64,000 nucleotides of DNA, taken from positions 30,674,734 to 30,738,733 of the forward strand of contig OU862934.1 of assembly GCA_917880885.1 (NCBI GenBank). Direction: 5' to 3'. The first letter of the stretch is position 1. Each line of letters begins with the position of its first letter. Below, in pieces: positions 42,195-52,941 of the stretch. The translations under genes and the position numbers were made by a program. Source of the stretch: Limnephilus marmoratus (taxonomy: Eukaryota > Arthropoda > Insecta > Trichoptera > Limnephilidae). Below the pieces are notes generated by a model. The model was not told the origin of the DNA. It worked only from the letters and a program-made list of their open reading frames with translations, and did no database searches.

Positions 42195-42950
42195 AATTTA
42201 ATGAAAGTTGACTGAATGCTGTAGAAACGAGATCCCTGAGGCGAATGTGCACTAAAACCTTATAATATTATAATCGTGTGAGAAATGTGGAGTTTTGCAA
42301 ACAATACAAAGCTGATGTGAACGTAATGAGTAAGATTAAGAAAGGGACTCTTAAATGGTTTGGGCATGTAGAGCGAATGAACGAAGGTAGGAGTAAGGAG
42401 AATATATGACACTAATTCACACGCACAGGCACTGGAACGATCAAGACAACCAAATTCTTGAGTCGGGTCATGTCAAGGATCAGATTTTTTTTTTTACATG
42501 AGCTTCACACAGGAAGCCCTGAGGAAAATAATTTCCCTCAGGGCCTATGTCATCTTTGAGGATGCTGTGTGGAGGGTTTTTTAAGGAAAGGAAGGAGAGG
42601 AGAGTTCTGGGAAGGAAAAGGGTTTAAGGGGTGGGTAGGAATCTGGGGTTCAGTATGTCCTGGTCATTCGCCTCCAAGACCTAGACAAACCTCACCCCAT
42701 GAACCCGGGCACCCCTGCTAAATCACCAAACGTAGCGAACCACTTGGGGTGACCTATGGCAGAGGTGTTGGTTATCCAATAAAGGTTCCCGGGGCGGCGG
42801 TACCCATTCCCGCCTCCCAAATTGAAAGAATAATAGAAGGGTAAGTATGAGACGTTGTATGAATGTGAATGAGGCAAGGGTTGCGTCCCAAGACCGAGTT
42901 GTTTATCGGTCCATCCTATTTGCCTATTCCTGAGGAGAAATGGCGTGATG
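42195..42950 (+). pseudogene. RTE-like LINE fragment split by family A
   Basis: AGAAATGTGGAGTTTTGCAA, AATGAGTAAGATTAAGAAAG and TGGTTTGGGCATGTAGAGCG match the element at 14190-14855. The match stops at about 42488, a family A copy intervenes, and it resumes at 42830 (AATAATAGAAGGGTAAGTAT, GAATGTGAATGAGGCAAGGG) with the GGCGTGATGGTT end. The order proves family A came later. A further scrap of the same end lies at 42075-42150. Confidence 0.75.
42489..42829 (+). repeat. Dispersed repeat family A, copy nested in a LINE
   Basis: It begins with poly-T then ACATGAGCTTCACACAGGAA, the CCCTGAGG...CCTCAGGG palindrome, GATGCTGTGTGGAGGGTTTT, GGGGTGGGTAGGAATCTGGG, CACCCCATGAACCCGGGCAC and AACCACTTGGGGTGACCTAT. 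It ends CCCGCCTCCCAAATTGAAA. It lacks the central GACAGACGTATGAATCC block, as does the copy at 50646-50944; these two are a close subtype. Confidence 0.75.
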
Positions 42951-42951
42951 G

Positions 42952-43424
42952 TTTTTTTTATATACACTAACTCCACACAGGAGCCCCTGAGGAAAATGAT
43001 TTTTAATTTGGGAGGAGTGCATGGGTACCGCCGCCCCGGGAACCATTTATTGGATAACCAACACGTCTGCCATAGGTCACTACAAGTGGTTCGCTACGTT
43101 TGGTGACCTAGCAGGGGTGCCCGGGTTCATGGGGTGAGGTTTATCTGGGTCTGAGTGGCGGATGCATCTGCCTACCAGCTGCCTGGCAGGTCGGATCGGG
43201 AGAGAATGGTTGAGAGAGACCCTTTGATTTCTCCAGCCGCACTCTCCCTGAACATCGCCTTGCACCGTAGTGGGAGGGATGGATTCATACATCCGCCCCT
43301 CTTGTAAACACTGACCCCCAGATTCCTATCCACCCCTCATAACCTTTTCTTTCCAAGAACTTCCCATCCTTTACTTATTAAAAAGACCCTCCGCACAGCA
43401 CCCCTTAAAGATGGCCCCGAGAGC
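42952..43424 (-). repeat. Dispersed repeat family A, composite copy
   Basis: A short + oriented start (poly-T, ACTCCACACAGGAGCCCCTG) runs directly into an opposite-oriented copy from AATTTGGGAGGAGTGCATGG through GCCGCCCCGGGAACCATTTA to AAAAGACCCTCCGCACAGCA. The two pieces are joined head to head, so a rearrangement or template switch happened. Confidence 0.6.
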
Positions 43425-43645
43425 GACCCTTGTGACAAATGTCAACCGTGTAGATACATATGTTGGGCGCGAGGTTGGCGTGTTTCCCGACTATTCACCG
43501 TTGGTTGCCGAAGGGATCAATAACGCTAGTTCCTCGGAGCATCTTCCATTGTAATACCGGTAGCACATGGACAGCATACCTACCTGACGCCTGTGTTCTA
43601 AAGATTGCAATCCGCATGTTAAGATGGGAATCTATCAAACAGAGT
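43425..43645 (-). pseudogene. Jockey-type LINE scrap
   Basis: GACAAATGTCAACCGTGTAG, ATATGTTGGGCGCGAGGTTG and GTGTTCTAAAGATTGCAATC align with 23098-23275 of the larger Jockey fragment. A stretch GTTGCCGAAGGGATCAATAA lies here and not there. Confidence 0.6.
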
Positions 43646-44091
43646 ATTATGTATATTAGTTAATTAGTTAAAATCGAAAAACTTTAAATCTATTAGCACT
43701 GATATTTTATAAAATATTGTTAAGCCCTTAAAACATTTAAGCATTAAATTTGATCGCCAAAACCCACAAAATCTGCTACTTTCTTGACTAAAATCCGACT
43801 AAACCCGTTCCCCGTACAGTAATGCTCAGTGGCGTACAGAAATCTGAATAATGCCCCATTTCCCACTTACGTACTTCGCGGTGGAAATAAAATCAATTTG
43901 CCCCCTAACGTTCCGAGTGAAGCTACCTACCAAAGAACATACTCCCACGTGAAGGTTTTGTACACAGTGGGCTAGTAAAAACATAGCCATTTAAAAGCTG
44001 TTACAATAATTTTAAAGTTGGTGGAATGTAACAGAAAAAAATAACAAAGGGTTTAAATAAAGTGGTATAATAATAATAATAATATTGAAAA
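43646..44091. other. Unassigned stretch
   Basis: No recognised feature. A short AAT microsatellite lies at 44068-44085. Confidence 0.3.
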
Positions 44092-44575
44092 AAACTGTTT
44101 CTGAAAAAATAAGAAAATACACAGATTTAGGAAATGAGATTTAAAGAATTTGGCATTCTCAGACTATAAAAATATTACCATTTGTTTTTTCGGCTACAGG
44201 CATATTAGATTTGTCAAAGAATTTATATATAAAAATGCAAAAATCAGTCATTTTAAATACATGTAGGATTACGAAAGATTTTTTAAATATTTATATTGAG
44301 GGATCAGTAGGATTTATAGGTTCAATTAGGAGTTCCACAGAGCCGAACCCTCTGATATGAAAATATCTGGAGTCGGTGAATTTTTTTTCCCATTTGGTCT
44401 CTGGTAGGTTGACATGTTGTTCTTGTATTGTTTTGTATTTATAATAGTTATATAGTGCAATTGCATAGCGTGGATTGACTAGATGATCATTTGGGAAGTG
44501 TGTGAAAGAGTTTAGTTTTTCCTGTGGGGAAAATTTAACCGGGACATTTAAATCTGGTGCATAAAAAACGTTTAT
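44092..44575 (+). pseudogene. Non-LTR retrotransposon relic, copy 2 (no MITE)
   Basis: From CTGTTTCTGAAAAAATAAGA onward this follows 17330-18225, including GAGGGATCAGTAGGATTTAT and GTTGACATGTTGTTCTTGTA. It lacks about 45 coding bases after TTTTTCGGCTACAGGCAT and lacks the 383-bp MITE. At 44450-44460 TAGTTATATAGTGCAATTGC is the empty site. Confidence 0.75.
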
Positions 44576-44874
44576 TCATCAATAGATTTTTTACAGTATT
44601 ATACACATTGTTCTTTTATCATTGAGTCTATTGAGAAAAAAAGTCACTGCTCAGCTACAATTCAGGATTTCTCCTGGAATACAACTGGTTTTCAGCAGTG
44701 CCTTTGTAAGTATGTATGTAAGTTTAAGCAAGTATTTTTATTTTTAATCAAAACTTATTTAGCACCGTTGTGATTCTAAACTCCATGAAACGGAAACGAC
44801 CAACACTAAAAAGAGACAAACACATACATTAGCTTAATGTCGCTCTCCATAGAGAGAAAAAAAGCCTTATATTT

Positions 44875-45395
44875 AAACGCCTGGGGTCTCAAAAGTTTTG
44901 TATGATCTGTAGCTATTCGAAAACGTAAAAATAAATGAAATTATTGTTCACTGTTAGCCCGCTAAAATGGCTGGAAGTTTTGAAAAAAATAGCTTTCGTC
45001 ATTTGGAAAAAAAATAAAACAGAGGGTTCATATTTTATATTTTATACCAAACTTATTTTTTATTCCATAACTGCAGTACAAAGAACCAAAAAAATTTTTT
45101 TTAAACATATGTGATGTGTTGGTTAAAAATATAATACTTTTTTCTGGATAAAATCAGAATACTTGTTGACTTACTTATATTTTTTTCATTTTTGTCATTT
45201 ATACGCATTTTTTAATAATTAACAAACGTTAAAAGATTAAATTACTGAAAAAAAATATTAAAAATTAATTTAAAAAAATGGTTTTAGGTTTGTTTTCAGA
45301 TTTTTAATGCATTTTAGCGGGCCATTTAAAAAAAAATTAAATGCAGTTCTCATTTTGTTTATAAGACGCAACTTTTGAGACCCTGGGCGTTTCTG
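44875..45395. mobile_element. MITE-like element with AAACGCC ends
   Basis: AAACGCCTGGGGTCTCAAAA at the left is mirrored by GAGACCCTGGGCGTTT at the right. Inside, AGCCCGCTAAAATGG is mirrored by CATTTTAGCGGGCC. The GGGGTCTCAAA-type terminus recalls hAT elements, but no 8-bp duplication was seen. Confidence 0.6.
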
Positions 45396-45477
45396 AATTC
45401 AAAAGTTGAAATAATTGACACACCCTAACATACATCCGTAGGATTTATCCTGTGAGATAATAAGAATAATCGGTCTC

Positions 45478-45600
45478 GTCTTTGTAGCGTAACCATTCTT
45501 GTGTACTTTAGTTTTCTGAATATTTCACTTCTACCACGTGTCAACTGCACTGTGCGATAACGCACTTCGGGCAGATTGGCCCCTAACGAAATTTTCACTG
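45478..45600 (-). repeat. Dispersed repeat family C, inverted copy
   Basis: Reversed, this reads GTTGACACGTGGTAGAAGTG, AATATTCAGAAAACTAAAGT and ACAAGAATGGTTACG, matching the order of the other family C copies with changes. Confidence 0.45.
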
Positions 45601-46110
45601 CAATAAATTTTATAAACAACAAAATATGACACTTTTCCATTATTTTAGAGGAAATATTTGGCAATTATTTGTCACGTTTATCGCTAATTTGATAAAATTA
45701 ACGAGATAATTCACTTGGCTAGTTTTAGAATTTTAGCCATAAATTCCAATCAAAATATTGAATAAGACATGCCTCATGTGCGTTTTCAAAGCCAAAAAGA
45801 AATATTTTAGGGTGTTTCTATTATTGTGTCCGCGAATGTGTATACATTGACTAATTTAAAGCGTGTTAGCAGTACATACAATGGCGCCGCGACCTGTGTA
45901 CTGCGTAGTGTGTGTTGCGGTCAGGGCTGTATGTTAATGACTTATTTATAGATTTCCATGCATTTTTATGAGCTTTTTGAATTACAGGTGTTTTGGAAAT
46001 TGCCACTTTTGTATTTTGCATGTATGTGGTAATCCAATAAACCAATCGTTAATATATGGAATCCTGTTAATGCTCTACTTTACACCGGTAACACATATCA
46101 GTGATTCTCA
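45601..46110. other. Unassigned stretch
   Basis: No gene recognised. CAATGGCGCCGCGACCTGTG near 45880 is a small GC-rich patch in AT-rich sequence. Confidence 0.3.
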
Positions 46111-46120
46111 TTTATGGTAA

Positions 46121-46722
46121 CCGACGAGTTCATCGAAAATCAATTCATCGAAAACGAGTTCATCGAAAATCAATTCATCGAAAGCAAATTCATCGAAAAC
46201 GAGTTCATCGAAAATCAATTCATCTAAAATCAATTCATCGAAAAACATTTTTTTTGTAGATATTAGAGCTGTCAAAATTAAATACCCAAAAGGTCTGTTT
46301 AACTGAGTCAAATGTGTTTAGCAACTGTCAGTTTCGTAGTGACTGCAAAAAAGGGATATCTAAGGAACGGTGACCAGACAACTCATAATGAAACCAACTC
46401 ATAAACAACTCATTAAGAGTGATGATAAAAAAATATTTAAAAATTGGTTAAATAGGTTAAGTTAGGTTAGGTTAGGTTAGGTAAGGTTAGTTTAGGTTGA
46501 CCAATGCTTTTTTAACTTCTCGGTCCGCTTGGCATTTCTCTCAAATATCAACAAAATATATTTTTTCGATGAATTGGCGATTCGATGAATTGATCATTCG
46601 ATGAATTGGTTTTCGATAAATTGATTTTCCATGAATTGGTTTTCAATGAACTCGTTTTAGATGAATTTGCTTTCGATGAATTGATTTTCGATGAATTCGT
46701 TTTCGATGAACTCGTCGTGAAC
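46121..46722. mobile_element. Foldback element with arrayed 15-bp units
   Basis: The left arm (46121-46252) is eight units of about 15 bp, AAAATCAATTCATCG alternating with AAAACGAGTTCATCG. The right arm (46562-46718) holds about ten units of the reverse complement, CGATGAATTGATTTT and CGATGAACTCGTTTT. Tandem subrepeats inside inverted ends are the architecture of foldback transposons. The middle holds a TTAGG tract and no transposase. ELIFDEL-type frames are shadows of the array. Confidence 0.8.
46452..46500 (+). repeat. TTAGG tract (insect telomere motif)
   Basis: AGTTAGGTTAGGTTAGGTTA followed by GGTAAGG and TTTAGG gives four perfect TTAGG units and several variants. TTAGG is the ancestral insect telomere repeat. 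Here it is interstitial, in the loop of the foldback element. Confidence 0.85.
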
Positions 46723-46734
46723 CTTTCTATGTAC

Positions 46735-47365
46735 CCATTTTTCCACAATTGATAATCCAGAAGTTATATTTATATTTATACCCATCTCTCTCATCTAATA
46801 GTGACCCAGACGTGATATTTCTATTTACTAGTTTTTCTACAGCTGGTGACCCAGAAGAGGTATTTCCATTTACTTTCTAAAATTGGTGATCCAGACGTGA
46901 TATTTTTATTTTCTAATTTTTGTATAATTGGTGACCCAGACGTGATATTTCTATTTAAACGTCTTTCTATAATTGGTGATTCGAACGTAGTATAACTATT
47001 TACTCATGTTTCTATAATTACTCATACGTCGGGAACGAGATATTTCTATTTATACCCATATTTGTAATATTAGTGACCCAGGTGTGATGTTGTATGTTTT
47101 TATTCATATTTCTAAAATTTATGATCCAGTCATGATACATCTATTTGTTCGCCTTTCTATTATTATTGGTTCAGACATGAATATATCTATTTACTCGTCT
47201 TTCTGTAATTGGTGACCTAAATGTGATATTTCTATTAACTCGTCTTTCTATAATTGGTTACCGAGACTTGATATTTCCGTTTACCCATCTTTCTATAATT
47301 GGTATCCCAGACAGTTACATTTCTTTTTACTCATCTTTTTATAATTGGTTTCGTCAGACATACAT
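46735..47365 (+). repeat. Degenerate minisatellite, unit about 50 bp
   Basis: About a dozen diverged units of the form TATAATTGGTGACCCAGACG then TGATATTTCTATTTACTCGT then CTTTC. The words GTGACCCAG and ATTTCTATTTA recur at roughly regular spacing. Confidence 0.8.
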
Positions 47366-47369
47366 TTGC

Positions 47370-47760
47370 AATTTGGGAGGCGCCCTGGGAACCAATTTTT
47401 TTGGAAAACCAACATCGCTGCCATAGGTCACCCCAAGAGGCTCGCTCCGTTTGGTGTTTGATTTAGCTGGGGTGCCCGGATTCATGAGGTTTAGTTTATC
47501 TAGGTCTTGGTGGTGAAATTCATTTACTCACCTACCGGGTGGAGGGCCGGATAATGAGAGACTGGTTGAGGGAGCCCTAACCTAGATCTCTCCAGCCGGA
47601 CTCTCTCAACCCATCATCTTGCACCGTATTGGGAATGAGGGATTCATACGTCCGTTACTCCTGGACATATTATCTAGATTCCTACCCACCCCTCGTACCT
47701 TTTTCCTACTCAGAACTCAGAACAGAACAGGAGAGGTGGGAAATTTCCAAATCGGACGCT
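47370..47760 (-). repeat. Dispersed repeat family A, inverted copy
   Basis: CAATTTGGGAGGCGCCCTGG, GCTGCCATAGGTCACCCCAA, GGTGCCCGGATTCATGAGGT and CTGGTTGAGGGAGCCC follow the reverse order of the family. It stops before the palindromic poly(A) end. Confidence 0.65.
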
Positions 47761-48279
47761 CAGAAATCCCCGATGCTGGGCGCGTGTTTCATTATTAAAG
47801 CGAATGCTCGAGTGGCTAAGATCCCTGTAATTTTGGTAACTTTTTGTGTGTTAGAAGTCTCCAAAAATGTTCTTAGATCGTCACATAATACTTTAATAAG
47901 TTCTTTATGATATCGTGTTTACAGTGAATAATTCTTCGGCCACAAACGGCTGTTACTAATCGTGCTAGAAATGGTTCTGCTACGTCATGCGAGGTCCTTT
48001 CTCAATTACCTAAGTTCGGCTATCTTCGTAACCGTTCGGGATATAACCGAACGAGCGACATCTTAATAAACTATCTTTAGATATACTACATACATTAAAG
48101 TCTTCTTAATCTTTTCCTTTCCTATCTCTTTCTCCTTCCTTTTTTCTGCCGCCTCAATTGGACATGATATATTTACAGTATATCTAAGTCACCTAGTGAG
48201 GCCAACATTGTTGGATTGTACTATAAAATGTAAAATGTTGCATCAAAATAAAAATTTAAAATTACTTTTGATGTCAACT
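47761..48279. other. Unassigned stretch
   Basis: No gene or repeat recognised. Confidence 0.3.
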
Positions 48280-48740
48280 TTTTTTTACATTAGTTCCACA
48301 CAGGAGGCCCTGAGGAAAATTATTCCCCTTAGGGCCTACTTCATCTTTGGGGACGCTGTGTGGACGGTCTTTTAGGGAATGAAAGGTTCGGAATACGGTG
48401 AAAGGTTGGGTAGTAATCTGGGGGTCAGTGTGTCCAGGAGTGACAGACGTATGAATCCATCTCCACAACCGCGGTGCAAGGAAATGGGTCGAGAGAGTCC
48501 GACTGGAGAAATCAAAAGGTCTCCCTCAACCAGTCTTTCCCGATACGCCCTGCCACGCAGTTGGTGAGCAGACGTATCCACCGCCCAGATTCGGACAAAC
48601 CTGACCCCATGAGCCCGGGCACCCCTGCTAAATCACCAAACGTAGCGAACCACTTGGGGTGACCTATGGCAGAGGTGTTGGTAATCCAATAAATGGGGTT
48701 CCCTGGGCGGCGGTACCGGTACCTGCCTCCCAAATTGAAA
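48280..48740 (+). repeat. Dispersed repeat family A, full-length copy
   Basis: The most complete unit: poly-T, ACATTAGTTCCACACAGGAG, the CCCTGAGG/CCTTAGGG palindrome, GGGGACGCTGTGTGGACGGT, GTCCAGGAGTGACAGACGTA, CCTCAACCAGTCTTTCCCGA, CACCCCATGAGCCCGGGCAC, AACCACTTGGGGTGACCTAT, GGCGGCGGTACCGGTACCTG and CCTCCCAAATTGAAA. Read on the - strand it ends with poly(A), and TGGTTGAGGGAG resembles box A of a polymerase III promoter. Confidence 0.75.
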
Positions 48741-48871
48741 CTCCACTGCATCTTATGGGTCGCAGTGTAGAGGACTATCTCCGGGCAGCTGGGACTCTTG
48801 TGTTATAGATTATTCATCTAGATATTGTTACAAATGCAAGGATCCAGTGGCATCCTCATCTGGGGTACGTT
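48741..48871 (+). repeat. SINE 1 scrap and RTE target flank
   Basis: CGGGCAGCTGGGACTCTTGT (48783-48802) matches the end of the SINE 1 body. The RTE element that follows starts after TCATCTGGGGTACGTT. Confidence 0.4.
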
Positions 48872-49658
48872 CTTCTTCTTCGATGGCGCTACAGCCCATA
48901 TCGAGCTTTGGCCTCCTGCAACAGTCGCCTCCAACTCCTCCTGTCCTCAGCGGCTGACTTCCAATTTGAAATCTGGAGAAGCTGGCTGCATCCCCTCTTA
49001 CTTCGTCTTCCCATCTCAGTCTAGGTCTTCCCACTTTTCTCTTTCCACCTGGGTGTCCAGTCAAAATTATTTTTGGGACGCGTGTATCCGGCATTCTCTG
49101 TACATGCCCAGCCCATCTCAGCCTGAGGAGTCTCATATGTGTTGATATGCTAGGTGCCTTATATACATAAATCATACAATTCTGTATTGTGCCGGATGCG
49201 CCACTGTTCGTCCTCTTTCACGGGTCCACATATTCTTCTCAGCACTTTTCTTTCAAAAGTATCCAGCATTTCAGCCATCTTTACCGTCAGTGTCAGCGCC
49301 TCACATCCATATGCCAATACAGTTCTAACAATGGTCTTATATATGGTTATTTTGGTTTTTCTGTGGACACTATGTGACTTAAACACTGGCAGCAAAGAGA
49401 AGTATGTTTTGTTGGTTGCTATGATTCTCCTTCTGATTTCTGCTGGATCCTCATTATTCTCTGTCAGACTGGAGCCCAGGTAGGTGAATTGGTCGACCAC
49501 TTCGTATGAGTAGTTGTCTTTGAATTGTGCACTACTTCTTCTTCTGTGTGAAGGGTTCCTGCTCTGTATCATCATTTTCGTTTTGTTGACATTAACCTGC
49601 AGTCCTACTTCCCGTGCTGCTGTTTCTAAAGGATCGAAGACCTCCTTAATGGCTGAAA
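48872..49658 (-). mobile_element. RTE-type LINE, 5'-truncated, 16-bp duplication
   Basis: TCATCTGGGGTACGTT flanks both sides (48856-48871 and 49659-49674), a clean target duplication. The 3' end (left) is an AAG microsatellite, usual for RTE. Only the last part of the element is present. Confidence 0.93.
48876..49658 (-). pseudogene. RTE reverse transcriptase C-terminal part
   Basis: From the right: ETAAREVGLQVNVNKTKMMI, YEVVDQFTYLGSSLTENNED, the ATNKTYFSLLPVFKS block, VLAYGCEALTL, DTFERKVLRRICGPV, then in a shifted frame APSISTHMRLLRLRWAGHVQ and GHPGGKRKVGRPRLRWEDEV. This is the region after the RT active site of RTE-clade proteins; the catalytic core and endonuclease are missing. One frameshift lies near 49165. 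Confidence 0.88.
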
Positions 49659-49689
49659 TCATCTGGGGTACGTTGGGAGGATGAAATCA

Positions 49690-49800
49690 GAAGAGAGAGG
49701 AGAAAAACAATGAAAGTAAAAGGTTTTGAAATTATTCAGAACCTGTCTGTATCGATTCTGAATGACGGTCTTTCACCAGGGCGATACTGAAAGTATCTAC
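49690..49800 (-). mobile_element. SINE 1 fragment, inverted
   Basis: TTCTGAATGACGGTCTTTCA and CCAGGGCGATACTGAAAGTA match 4955-4995 of SINE 1 copy B in the same orientation. Confidence 0.5.
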
Positions 49801-50095
49801 GACTCTGGTTTATGTGTTCATTTGCATAAATCCAATACGCAAAGCAGCCCTGCCACAGTTTCGGCTTAGCCAATAAATTGTAACCCCTGTAATAAACCGC
49901 AGCCAATAGTTAACCCGCTCCGGGCAGTTTAAACCGTGATAGTTATTATGAATGCCGCCCCGGCACGAGGTTTAACGACTAAGACCCGGTTGAATATATT
50001 TAGTGCGGCTCAACTACTTTACACTTAATCACCGGATTACAATGTGTTCTGTTCCCGTTAATAATAAAAAAAATATTTTTTTTTTAATTTGCATT
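49801..50095. other. Unassigned stretch
   Basis: No feature recognised; slightly GC-richer around 49900-49990. Confidence 0.3.
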
Positions 50096-50645
50096 TTATC
50101 CTGACATCGGGTATGTATATCCGATCTACGGACGGGGATATTCAGTGAGAGGCTCCCAGCTGATTAGCTAGACCAACAGAGAGCATCCTTTAGAACGGAC
50201 GTTGAGGCTCTGCAACCGGGCCCGAAAAGAAGAAGATGAAGAGATACGAAATTACGAATGTTATAGGAGAGCGCAAAATCGATGCGAAAATTGCGAAAAT
50301 GTTTAATAAAACACGACTCGTTTAAAATAGAGCAAATATCTCACGGACATTATCTTAAACAGCATTAAAACAAACACTGTGAATTTTTTCATACATATAA
50401 CTTGTAAAATAACTGTAACAAACGTGTTAATAATAATTTTTGGAGCATACTTTGCGATTTTTTTCTATCGAGGGAATTTTATATAATTTGCCTTTCGGCG
50501 CGGGCAAATTCTAGGTATTATCTTCACGAATAACATATATTTTTTTAAGAGCTTTAAAACTTACAGTGTTTAAGGAAAATATGTAATAATTCGGTACAAA
50601 TCCGAGTTGCGGGCCCTTAAGTCCAGTTAAATATAATCTACATAT
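50096..50645 (+). repeat. Dispersed repeat E, copy 1
   Basis: TCCTGACATCGGGTATGTAT, GGGATATTCAGTGAGAGGCT and AGAGCATCCTTTAGAACGGA recur at 51375-51480. The stretch TTAAGTCCAGTTAAATATAA at 50617-50636 equals the joined flanks of the 51489-54317 element, so this copy is the empty site. Confidence 0.65.
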
Positions 50646-50944
50646 ATTTTTTTTTTTACATGAGCTCCACACATGAGGCCCTGAGTAAAATAATTTCCCT
50701 CAGGGCCGATGTCATCTTTGGGGATGCTGTGTGGAGGGTTTTTTAAGGAAAGGAAGGAGAGGAGAGTTCTGGGAAGGAAAAGGGTTTAAGGGGTGGGTAG
50801 GAATCTGGGGTTCAGTATGTCCTGGTCATCCGCCTCCAAGACCTAGACAAACCTCACCCCATGAACCCGGGCACCCCTGCTAAATCACCAAACGTAGCGA
50901 ACCACTTGGGGTGACCTATGGCAGAGGTTGGTAATCCAATAAAT
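50646..50944 (+). repeat. Dispersed repeat family A, 5'-truncated copy in repeat E
   Basis: Poly-T then ACATGAGCTCCACACATGAG through GGGGATGCTGTGTGGAGGGT and AACCACTTGGGGTGACCTAT, stopping at GGTAATCCAATAAA. It closely matches 42489-42780. It splits repeat E, whose AATCAAAATATGCTTGCTTG continues at 50961. Confidence 0.75.
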
Positions 50945-50995
50945 GTATATATTATATACAAATCAAAATATGCTTGCTTGGACGTATAATATTCG

Positions 50996-51374
50996 ACGGC
51001 CGGCGTAGTCCAGCGGTAAGACTCTTGACTCGCACACCGAAGGTCGTGGGATCGGATCCCGGCATGGAAAATAAAATTTATTTGATTCATTTGTGTTATT
51101 TCATATTTTATTAATTTAAAATAATATACAGTATATTTGCGGCACGTTCCAGAGTGGAAGATACTCTCAGTATCGTCCTAGTGTAAGACCACAATGGCAT
51201 AGCCGTGTTTGGTGACCAGATCTGTATACTTCCCCATCTTCCTCTTCCCTATCTCCTTCCCCAACCCACTACCTTCAGCCTCACAGCATAGCCCGATTGG
51301 GGATGCCATAGTCTCAGACACTGGCTTCAGACGGGAGCAGTTGGGACTCTTTTGCGGTAATCATATTAAAAAAA
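50996..51374 (+). mobile_element. tRNA-derived SINE 1, copy A
   Basis: The head GGCCGGCGTAGTCCAGCGGT (box A-like), a GACTCGCAC anticodon-arm-like part and GGATCGGATCCCGGC (box B) span 50998-51064. The body continues with TTCCAGAGTGGAAGATACTC, GTGTTTGGTGACCAGATCTG, CGATTGGGGATGCCATAGTC and GGGAGCAGTTGGGACTC, ending TTAAAAAAAA. It would be transcribed by RNA polymerase III and moved by a LINE. Confidence 0.8.
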
Positions 51375-51488
51375 ATCCTGACATCGAAAATGTATATCCA
51401 ATTTACGGACTGGGATATTCAGTCAGTGGCTCCCAGCCGATTAGCCAGATCAACAGAGAGCATCCTTTAGAACGGACGTTAAGTCCAG
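51375..51488 (+). repeat. Dispersed repeat E, copy 2 (left part)
   Basis: TCCTGACATCGAAAATGTAT to AACGGACGTTAAGTCCAG. The right part resumes at 54318 with CAGTTAGATATAATCAATAT and AAAATGTGCTTGCTTGG. Confidence 0.65.
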
Positions 51489-52941
51489 GGGTCCTAGCAT
51501 GGTCGATCGATATAATCCTATATCAATACGATATCGTTATAATCCGTCATTTATGGTCATGTATCAATATGTGCTAGCACGCTCAACAATCGATAAGGGA
51601 TATTCCGACCGACGATTGACAAAACCCCGCCAAATCGTATGCATTCTTGGCTGCGACCGTAGCACAGTCGATTGATAAAACCCCAATATTAATACGAAAT
51701 GTAATAAATCCATTGTCTATGGTCAGTTAGCGATATTTGCGAGCACAGTGAACATACGATTCCGACAGTCGGTTGACAAAAGACGCCGTTTTTACCGTGG
51801 CTTCCGGAGTGACAGATAAGCTGTCAATGTACAGATTTTTTAAAATAATGTCGTTTGTTACGCAAAATAACTGGCTAATTAATGAGTAGAGGTGAACTAA
51901 AAAAACTCTAAGAATTTAAATAAATCGTATACGAGACCCATAGACTCATTTAAAAGGCGATCAATTAATTGCTTTCAGTTTCGAGAAACGAAATTTGTTA
52001 AAATCTCGTTTAGTCTCAAACAGTATCTACATGCGAAACGCAAATATTTATTTGAGTTCGTATTTCAATTCGAAATTGTCAATTTATTGGTATTTTTCAT
52101 TTTTACGTAGCACATTTCAAATTAAGAAACGAAAATTCATTCACAGATCCCCAGTGTTGCCATCGTGTGAGATCGTATGTCGATTCCTTATTTATGTCCC
52201 TTCGACGTCGGTCTGCCTATCGACGGTACAAGCGTGCCAGGGCAATCGGTTCGTTATCGATACGAGATTGTAAATCACCCTGTCCTTTGTTTAACTGGCG
52301 ATATATCTGCACAACTTTATTAATAATGAAATTCTTTCTGCATAATTACTGGTTTATTAATGAACGGAGGCAGATTATCGAAGATTGTAGGATTGAATTA
52401 AATCGGAATTCAGACGTTTTCTTTGACAGTTTCGTGCTTACGAATATATCTCGTATTATGGCTAATGATCTCATTGTCCAATTAACTCATTTTTAATTGT
52501 CAAAAAATACATGCGGACTTCCAACGTATATTAAAGTGTGTGTATTTAATATTATTATGATATCTCAGCAAAAATCTCGATGTAAATGGATCTTTAAATG
52601 TTCAAAAGAGAAGATTATTAGTTAGTTGTCATATTATTACATTAATGGATTACGATGATTTTGACAGTTATTATAGACCGGGAGCCTGGCTACACAATCT
52701 CACGTCATCGAGTACACAGATGAAACAACTTTGTAGTGATAATGGACATTTAGTAAGCCTGCCGGTGCACCTCTTGGCAGGTTCCACGCAGTCATGGAAA
52801 TAGTGAGCGATTTTTGAAGTAAAACTTCTTTACGGACTCTCGACATGGGGGTAAGCTGGTGAATGCGTTACGAAAAAGGATATTATATACATTTTATGCG
52901 AACGGTGATCGGGTGAGGCGAACGGTCGGGCCTTTTTTTAA

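Noticed and set aside
46108..46311. Acidic repeat protein with FDELIFDEL units
   Set aside because: It is the translation of the 15-bp array in one arm of the foldback element.
46735..47365. Regularly spaced units resembling a CRISPR array
   Set aside because: Units are diverged throughout with no constant repeat or unique spacers, and the genome is eukaryotic.
50998..51064. Possible tRNA gene
   Set aside because: Box A and B are present, but the acceptor stem does not pair well by eye, and the unit recurs with a 300-bp body and A-rich tail, so it is a SINE head.
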